Shown here in pieces: positions 6,199-10,649 of a stretch of DNA of 10,649 bases. Source of the stretch: Pseudomonadota bacterium (GTDB taxonomy: Bacteria; Pseudomonadota; Alphaproteobacteria; UBA1280; UBA12223). The stretch lies in contig PTJW01000028.1 in the NCBI GenBank assembly GCA_002937495.1, positions 1 to 10,649 on the forward strand, written 5' to 3'. A program made the position numbers and the translations under genes. Below the pieces are notes generated by a model. The model saw nothing but the letters and a program-made list of their open reading frames with translations, did not search any database and was not told the DNA's origin. Each line of letters begins with the position of its first letter. The first letter of the stretch is position 1.

Positions 6199-7038
6199 AT
6201 GAGCGTTAAAACAGCATATAAAGCATTATCATTAAAATCTGATCCTATCTTTAAATTATTAATGACAATGCTAGTTTTACTAGGTTGGTTAGCTTCATTA
6301 GGTGGTTCAAGTATTATTGGTCTTGAGAACCTATATAAAGAATGGAACCTAACTCAAAAAAGCAGAGTTAACATTTATCTTTTAGCACAAACTGAAACTA
6401 AAAGCATTGATGATTTAACTCAAACTTTACTTGAGCAACCATATATTAAAGGTATTAAACATATTAAAGATGAAGAAACAGCAGAACTGTTAGAACCATT
6501 TTTAACTGAAGACCACAAACTTGAACTTCCTAAAATTTTAGAGCTTCAAACAACTAAAGCTACAGATTTTGAAAAGATTAACGAAATTGTTTCTCAAAAA
6601 ATCCCATCTGCACAAGTTGATGACCCTACTGAAATTTTAAACTCTATTGCAAGCGGTGTTAGATTTGCCGAAGCTATTACATTAGTAATTTCATTAGTTA
6701 TTATTTTTGTAATTTCTTTAATTGTATCTTTAACTACAAGAGCTGGTCTAAGAGCACAAAAAAGACAAGTTGAAATTTTACAATTTGTTGGTGCTTCAGA
6801 TTCGTTTATTGCAGTTTTAGCAGTTAAACAAGTACTATTTTGTTCACTAATTGGTTTTGTTGGCTCAACAATGCTAACAGTGGCAAGTATTCATTTAATT
6901 ATTAACACATGGCCTATTTTAGCAAAACTTGTACTTGCTAATGTTTGGTTTGTAGCAATTTGCCTACCGCTATTTATTTGCTTAGTGGCTGTGTTAGTAT
7001 CAATGTTTATTGCTAAAAGAGTTATTAGAGGTAACTAA
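6199..7038 (+). CDS. ftsX: Cell division protein FtsX
   Basis: FtsX is the membrane half of the FtsEX complex. This 279-residue copy has the expected four-helix topology: helices at about 20-41, 157-180, 208-236 and 246-273, with a large periplasmic loop at about 42-156. In other bacteria that loop binds the hydrolase or its activator (EnvC, PcsB, RipC). The cytoplasmic segment RAQKRQVEILQFVGAS (185-200) matches the conserved FtsX stretch that contacts FtsE. Eleven bases separate it from ftsE, and AAGGAG 7 nt before the ATG overlaps the ftsE stop codon, indicating translational coupling. No EnvC or M23 peptidase gene is in the window, so the periplasmic partner is not identified. The first helix is preceded by only about 19 residues, a short N-terminal tail. 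Confidence 0.92.
   Translation: MSVKTAYKALSLKSDPIFKLLMTMLVLLGWLASLGGSSIIGLENLYKEWNLTQKSRVNIYLLAQTETKSIDDLTQTLLEQPYIKGIKHIKDEETAELLEPFLTEDHKLELPKILELQTTKATDFEKINEIVSQKIPSAQVDDPTEILNSIASGVRFAEAITLVISLVIIFVISLIVSLTTRAGLRAQKRQVEILQFVGASDSFIAVLAVKQVLFCSLIGFVGSTMLTVASIHLIINTWPILAKLVLANVWFVAICLPLFICLVAVLVSMFIAKRVIRGN
7027..7032 (+). promoter_or_regulatory. Ribosome binding site supporting the TTG start of the DUF218 gene
   Basis: AGAGGT lies within the last codons of ftsX, 8 nt before the TTG at 7041. It supports a non-ATG start in a frame that contains no ATG. Confidence 0.6.
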
Positions 7039-7040
7039 AC

Positions 7041-7658
7041 TTGAGTTTATACTTACAACAAAAATTACTAGCTAAAAAACTATTAGCAGCATCTATTTTT
7101 ATAATACTTGGTGCTGCTAGTATTGCGTTTTTAGCTGGTTTTTTAGTTTTTGTAAATAAACTACCTACTGAAAATAACACTCCTGTTTTAAGTAAAACAG
7201 ACTTTGACGGTGTAATTACATACACTGGCGGCCAATACAGGCTTGGCACAACATCATTAATTATTAAAGATGGCTTTAAAGGTCCTGTTTTAATTACTGG
7301 TGTATACCCAGACTCAGATATTAAAACTATTTTTAGAAAACTTGGCTTAACTGAACAACAGCTTCGCCAAATTAATGTTGATTACAATGCAATTTCAACA
7401 GCTGGTAATGTCGAACAAACTATTAACTGGGCTAAAAGTAATAATTTAAATAAAGTAGTTATTATTACTTCATACTATCATGTTCCGCGTACACAGCTTT
7501 TATTAAACAAACTAGCTAAAGATATTGACTTTATTTCATATCCAGTATTTTCAAACAACGCTAGTTTTAAACTTTTATTTAAAGAATATGTTAAGTTTTT
7601 ACTATTAAGGTTTAATTTAATTATTCAACTATCAACTAAAAGTCAATTACCTTATTAA
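7041..7658 (+). CDS. DUF218 (YdcF/ElyC-like) membrane-anchored envelope protein, TTG start
   Basis: A single helix at about 14-38 anchors the protein, and a DUF218 domain follows. Visible family motifs are VITYTGGQYR (58-67), ITGVYP (85-90), an ISTAGNVEQT segment (118-127) in place of the usual Asn-Thr-x-Glu-Asn, and ITSYYHVPRTQLLL (142-155), which corresponds to the TS-x-HMPR signature. Relatives (ElyC, SanA) act in envelope integrity and peptidoglycan precursor metabolism; the reaction is unknown. There is no ATG or other Met in the reading frame, so a TTG at 7041 is the likely start. AGAGGT 8 nt upstream overlaps the ftsX tail and only 2 bases separate the genes, implying tight coupling. 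In alphaproteobacteria this gene commonly follows ftsX and is then followed by a PlsC-type acyltransferase; that gene is missing here. Confidence 0.82.
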   Translation: MSLYLQQKLLAKKLLAASIFIILGAASIAFLAGFLVFVNKLPTENNTPVLSKTDFDGVITYTGGQYRLGTTSLIIKDGFKGPVLITGVYPDSDIKTIFRKLGLTEQQLRQINVDYNAISTAGNVEQTINWAKSNNLNKVVIITSYYHVPRTQLLLNKLAKDIDFISYPVFSNNASFKLLFKEYVKFLLLRFNLIIQLSTKSQLPY

Positions 7659-7708
7659 AGGCCTCAATTATAAATAGCTACAAATGTTTTTAAAGGAAAA
7701 ATAAAAAT

Positions 7709-9454
7709 ATGAAAAACAACTTAACAACTTTGCTTATCACTGCACTAATTGTTTGTTCTTGTGCAAAAAAAGAACAAATTGAAGTAGATTCAATAGATGC
7801 GGAAATTGAGAAACACGCAAAATTAGAAACAGATGATTTAAAAGATCTAGAACTAGAAATTGAAGAATCAGAGCCTGAAGTTCTAAAGGTTGAAAAACCA
7901 GAGCTTTACCTTAAGTATTATCTAAAATCTAAATTTAGCCTATATAATTCTAATGATTTAAAAGTTATTGCTGAAAATAACTACCAACTAGCAAAGCAAG
8001 ACCCTACAAACCTACAAGCACAAGAGCAAGCGTTTTTATTGCTACTTGCAGCTCAAGACTATGCAAAAGCTTTAAACATTATTAATAACAAACAAACAGA
8101 TTATTTAATTACATTTGAGCGTCTATTCAACTATTCTCAACAAATTGCAAAAGGCGATATTAAAAATGCTGAAAAAACTTTAGGTCAATTAATGAAAAGT
8201 CAAAACCGCTTACCTCATTTAAAAATCCTAAAAACATATTTCCAATATAATAAAGACAATGACATTGAAAAACTAAAAGCTGATATTTTAGATATTAATA
8301 GTTCATTAGCTTTAGATGGTTTTAAGTACTATTATATTGCTAGAGCATATGAAGCTAAAAAAGAATACGCTACAGCATTTGCTTTATACAATAAAGCATT
8401 TACAGAACATACTTTAAGAACAGAAGATGTATTCTCTCGTTTAGTTTATACAGCTAAAAAAGTTGAAAAAGACGGCACAGATAATTTTAAATCAAACGAT
8501 AAATACGGTGAAGATATTTACTTAGTAGACCAAGCATTTATTGATATTAGCAAATTAAAAGAACTTGATAACTCACTTAAAGCAGTTTCTGCTCAAGTTT
8601 TATATGACTTAGGCTGGTCTATTAACCAAACAACATCAAACCTTGCAGGTTTAGACTTTTTAGCACTATCAGATTATATTGCACCAGCTGATAAAGTTAA
8701 ATTCCAAATGGCAAAAGGCATGTACGCTAACGACTGGACTATTACTACTACAAGACTATTAGAATCTATAGAAGAAAACTCAGATTATTACCTATCTGCT
8801 AGAATTATACTTGCTGATGCATTAAAATCTATAGACTCTAAAAAAGCTATTCAAGTTATTAAAGACTTAAAAGCAAACTCTAAGTTTAACCAACATTACT
8901 TAGACTCAGTTTTAGGACAAATTTACTTAGAATCAGCACAATATAAACAAGCTATCAAAGCTTTAACAAGTGCTTTAGAAAATGATAAATCATCAAAAGT
9001 TTACTTCTCAAGAGCTGTAGCTTATGAAAGAGCAGGCATGATTCCACAATCATTAGCGGACTTAAATATAGCTTTAGAAAAAAACCCCAATAACCCTATT
9101 GTATTAAACTACATTGGTTACTTACTTGTTGATATTAAAGGCAAGGCTAATGAAGGTATTGATTATATTAAACGCTCTATCGAGCTTGACCCTACAAACC
9201 CTGCATCATTAGATAGCTTAGGTTGGGCTTACCTTAAACTTGGCAAATATGAACAAGCTTTAGAGTATTTAGAAAAAGCTTATGGCTTAGAAACTCAAGA
9301 CGGTATTATTACAGGACACTTAGCAGATGCTTACTATCATAATGGTAGAAAAGAAGAAGCTGTTATTTACTGGAACAAAGCTTTAGAATTAGAGAAAAAA
9401 GATGCCCGCGAAATCCAAAGAATTCGCAATCAGTTGTACAAATACAACAAGTAA
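7709..9454 (+). CDS. TPR-repeat lipoprotein
   Basis: This 581-residue protein begins with a lipoprotein signal (MKNNLTTLLITALIVCSC); cleavage before Cys18 fits a V-C-S-C lipobox. An acidic linker with runs of Glu and Lys follows at about 20-66. The rest is helical: loosely repeated helix pairs from 67 to 390, then at least five clear tetratricopeptide repeats at about 396-427, 430-460, 463-497, 498-530 and 532-563. The repeats carry LNYIGYLLVD, LDSLGWAYLKLGKYEQAL and HLADAYYHNGRKEEAV, a pattern common in alphaproteobacterial TPR proteins. It should be a periplasmic scaffold tethered to a membrane. Lipid sorting cannot be decided, although Ala at +2 gives no Asp retention signal. It lies 50 bases after the DUF218 gene with AAAGGA 11 nt before the ATG and no clear terminator between, so it probably belongs to the ftsEX operon. 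Confidence 0.85.
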   Translation: MKNNLTTLLITALIVCSCAKKEQIEVDSIDAEIEKHAKLETDDLKDLELEIEESEPEVLKVEKPELYLKYYLKSKFSLYNSNDLKVIAENNYQLAKQDPTNLQAQEQAFLLLLAAQDYAKALNIINNKQTDYLITFERLFNYSQQIAKGDIKNAEKTLGQLMKSQNRLPHLKILKTYFQYNKDNDIEKLKADILDINSSLALDGFKYYYIARAYEAKKEYATAFALYNKAFTEHTLRTEDVFSRLVYTAKKVEKDGTDNFKSNDKYGEDIYLVDQAFIDISKLKELDNSLKAVSAQVLYDLGWSINQTTSNLAGLDFLALSDYIAPADKVKFQMAKGMYANDWTITTTRLLESIEENSDYYLSARIILADALKSIDSKKAIQVIKDLKANSKFNQHYLDSVLGQIYLESAQYKQAIKALTSALENDKSSKVYFSRAVAYERAGMIPQSLADLNIALEKNPNNPIVLNYIGYLLVDIKGKANEGIDYIKRSIELDPTNPASLDSLGWAYLKLGKYEQALEYLEKAYGLETQDGIITGHLADAYYHNGRKEEAVIYWNKALELEKKDAREIQRIRNQLYKYNK

Positions 9455-9487
9455 TTAATTTTTTTATATTTAATAAAGTGTATTTAT

Positions 9488-9516
9488 TTGACATTAAAGG
9501 CAATCTATTTCATACT
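9488..9516 (+). promoter_or_regulatory. Sigma-70 type promoter of the deoxyribosyltransferase-tag pair
   Basis: A perfect TTGACA (9488-9493) with 17 bp to CATACT (9511-9516) lies about 48 bases before the start codon. No hairpin separates it from the TPR lipoprotein gene, so read-through is also possible. Confidence 0.55.
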
Positions 9517-9563
9517 TAGCAGAAGAAATATATAAAAATTAACATTATAAGGATTTATTTTGT

Positions 9564-10019
9564 ATGGCGTACAGACTTATTCAAGCAGGTAACAATTTAT
9601 CTTTAGCAAAAGATAAAGTAGTATTTTTAGGCGGTTCAAGCCGTGGTAATGACTGGAGAGAAACTATCTACAGAAGTTTCAACGAAGACAGTGATATTAC
9701 TTTTGTTTCTCCTTTTAGAACAAGCTACCCAAACCCAGAAATGAAACCTAAAGAGCATGCTGAAATTGTTGAATGGGAACGCCAAGCTATTGCTTCTTGT
9801 GATATTGCTATTTTTTGGCTAGGCTCTGGTTTATCAAACCAAGCATCAAGAGTTGAAATTGGCTACGCATTAGGCACAGGTAAAACTGTTATTGTTGGTG
9901 CTGAAGACTCATTTTTAGGTTTAGAACACTTAAGTGCATTTGGTGGCTTTGTATTATCAGACTCATTAGATTCAGTTATGACAAGACTAAAAGCTGAGCT
10001 ATTTTCATTACAAAAATAA
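9564..10019 (+). CDS. Nucleoside 2-deoxyribosyltransferase-like protein
   Basis: This 151-residue cytosolic protein resembles the Nuc_deoxyri_tr2 group. VVFLGGSSRGNDWRETI (19-35) is the N-terminal strand and loop, SPFRTSYPNPEMKP follows, EWERQAIASCDIAIFWL (70-86) holds the substrate-side Asp80, and SRVEIGYALGTGK (95-107) contains Glu98, which aligns with the catalytic Glu of nucleoside 2-deoxyribosyltransferases. Family members transfer or hydrolyse deoxyribose between bases through a glycosyl-enzyme intermediate; several relatives are instead N-glycosidases that clean up nucleotides. The true substrate here is unknown, and no thymidine salvage genes are nearby. AAGGA lies 10 nt before the ATG. 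It has its own promoter and runs into tag after only 16 bases, so the two are likely cotranscribed. Confidence 0.75.
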   Translation: MAYRLIQAGNNLSLAKDKVVFLGGSSRGNDWRETIYRSFNEDSDITFVSPFRTSYPNPEMKPKEHAEIVEWERQAIASCDIAIFWLGSGLSNQASRVEIGYALGTGKTVIVGAEDSFLGLEHLSAFGGFVLSDSLDSVMTRLKAELFSLQK

Positions 10020-10035
10020 GTTTTGAGATTTTTAT

Positions 10036-10605
10036 ATGAATAAATCAAATTCTATTTACCGTTGCTTTGGCAGCGGTAAACCTTTTTATGAAGACTACCA
10101 TGATAATGAATGGGGAATTCCCGTTTATGATGATAGACTATTATTTGAAATGCTAATTTTAGAAGGCGCACATGCTGGACTATCATGGGAAATTGTTTTA
10201 AAAAAGCGTGAAGAGTATAAAAAATGTTTTTTTAACTTTGATGTTAACAAAGTTGCTAATATGACAGACGAGCAACTAGAACAGCTATTATTAAACCCTG
10301 GGCTTATTAGAAACAGACTAAAAGTTTTTTCAGCTCGTAAAAATGCAATTGCTTATATTCAAATACAAAAAGAGTTTGGGTCATTTAGTAACTACTTATG
10401 GGCTTATGTAGATAATAAGCAAATAAATAACCATTTTGATAAGCCTGAAGATATGCCAACATCAACTACATTGAGTGATAAAGTCTCTAAAGACTTAAAA
10501 AAACGAGGCATGAGCTTTGTTGGCACAACAATCATCTACTCGTACTTACAAGCAGTTGGACTTATTGATGATCATTTAACTATTTGCCATTGTTATAAAA
10601 AATAA
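10036..10605 (+). CDS. tag: DNA-3-methyladenine glycosylase I
   Basis: Tag removes 3-methyladenine from alkylated DNA, the first step of base-excision repair. The 189-residue protein has normal family length. Expected features are present: RCF at 9-11, YEDYHDNEWGIP (18-29), LLFEMLILEGAHAGLSW (35-51), and HLTIC near the end. The zinc-snap ligands of the E. coli enzyme (Cys4, His17, His175, Cys179) correspond to Cys10, His22, His180 and Cys184. The base-pocket Glu38 and Trp46 correspond to Glu43 and Trp51. His45 stands where family members usually have Gln in the EG-x-QAGLSW motif. The start ATG has only a weak ribosome site, and coupling to the gene 16 bases upstream is likely. No helix-turn-helix or methyltransferase (Ada) is adjacent. 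Confidence 0.94.
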   Translation: MNKSNSIYRCFGSGKPFYEDYHDNEWGIPVYDDRLLFEMLILEGAHAGLSWEIVLKKREEYKKCFFNFDVNKVANMTDEQLEQLLLNPGLIRNRLKVFSARKNAIAYIQIQKEFGSFSNYLWAYVDNKQINNHFDKPEDMPTSTTLSDKVSKDLKKRGMSFVGTTIIYSYLQAVGLIDDHLTICHCYKK

Positions 10606-10616
10606 AGAGCTAAAAT

Positions 10617-10649
10617 ATGATAAGATTAAAAAATAAAATACTTAATATA
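10617..10649 (+). CDS. Start of a possible downstream gene, cut by the window edge
   Basis: An ATG 11 bases after the tag stop, preceded by AAAGAG, opens a frame that stays open for the remaining 11 codons (MIRLKNKILNI). The basic start followed by hydrophobic residues could be the beginning of a membrane or exported protein, but the piece is too short to identify or to be sure it is coding. Confidence 0.35.
   Translation, partial: MIRLKNKILNI

Noticed and set aside
7025..7249. Open frame antisense to the start of the DUF218 gene
   Set aside because: It overlaps a domain-supported gene and has no features of its own.
9863..10048. Open frame antisense to the deoxyribosyltransferase-like gene
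   Set aside because: A shadow of the plus-strand gene, whose catalytic motif lies in the same segment.
1..10649. Possible genetic-code change, because no complete gene ends in TGA (one TAG, the rest TAA)
   Set aside because: Tryptophans are encoded by TGG, frames contain no internal TGA, and strong TAA preference is normal at this base composition.

Overview
The window is AT-rich (roughly 30% G+C by eye) bacterial DNA from what looks like an alphaproteobacterium. The evidence is the omega-subunit sequence, the MJ0042 zinc-ribbon/DUF3426 protein divergent from ftsE-ftsX, and a DUF218 (YdcF-like) gene directly behind ftsX. That arrangement is common in alphaproteobacteria. I cannot name a genus. 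All genes read through with the standard bacterial code, and nearly all end in TAA. No tRNA, rRNA, CRISPR array, insertion sequence or phage gene is visible.

Left part (1-2208): four small single-gene units with wide spacers and strong stem-loop terminators. They are a prepilin-like protein (minus strand), a P-loop kinase of the FlaR/'topology modulation' type (plus), a 76-residue two-helix membrane protein (minus) and a 77-residue orphan (minus). The prepilin and the kinase are divergent. The kinase and the small membrane protein converge on a shared bidirectional terminator.

Middle part (2209-5266, minus strand): a zinc-ribbon/DUF3426 membrane-anchored protein, a 603-residue polytopic membrane protein with a GT-C-like layout, and rpoZ. 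rpoZ has its own promoter (TTGATT-17 bp-TATAAT), placed immediately past the stop codon of the membrane protein, and ends in a classic terminator.

Right part (5267-10649, plus strand): a 255-bp AT-rich divergent promoter region, then ftsE, ftsX, a DUF218 protein with a TTG start, and a large TPR lipoprotein, apparently one envelope/cell-division operon. A second unit with a TTGACA promoter holds a nucleoside 2-deoxyribosyltransferase-like protein and tag (3-methyladenine DNA glycosylase I), followed by the first codons of another possible gene cut by the window edge.

Functionally the core is housekeeping: transcription (omega), division and cell-wall remodelling (FtsEX and probable envelope partners) and DNA/nucleotide damage repair. 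The less explained parts are the atypical prepilin, the two small orphans, the GT-C-like protein and the TPR lipoprotein tied to ftsEX. I see no clear evidence of a new defence or mobile system.
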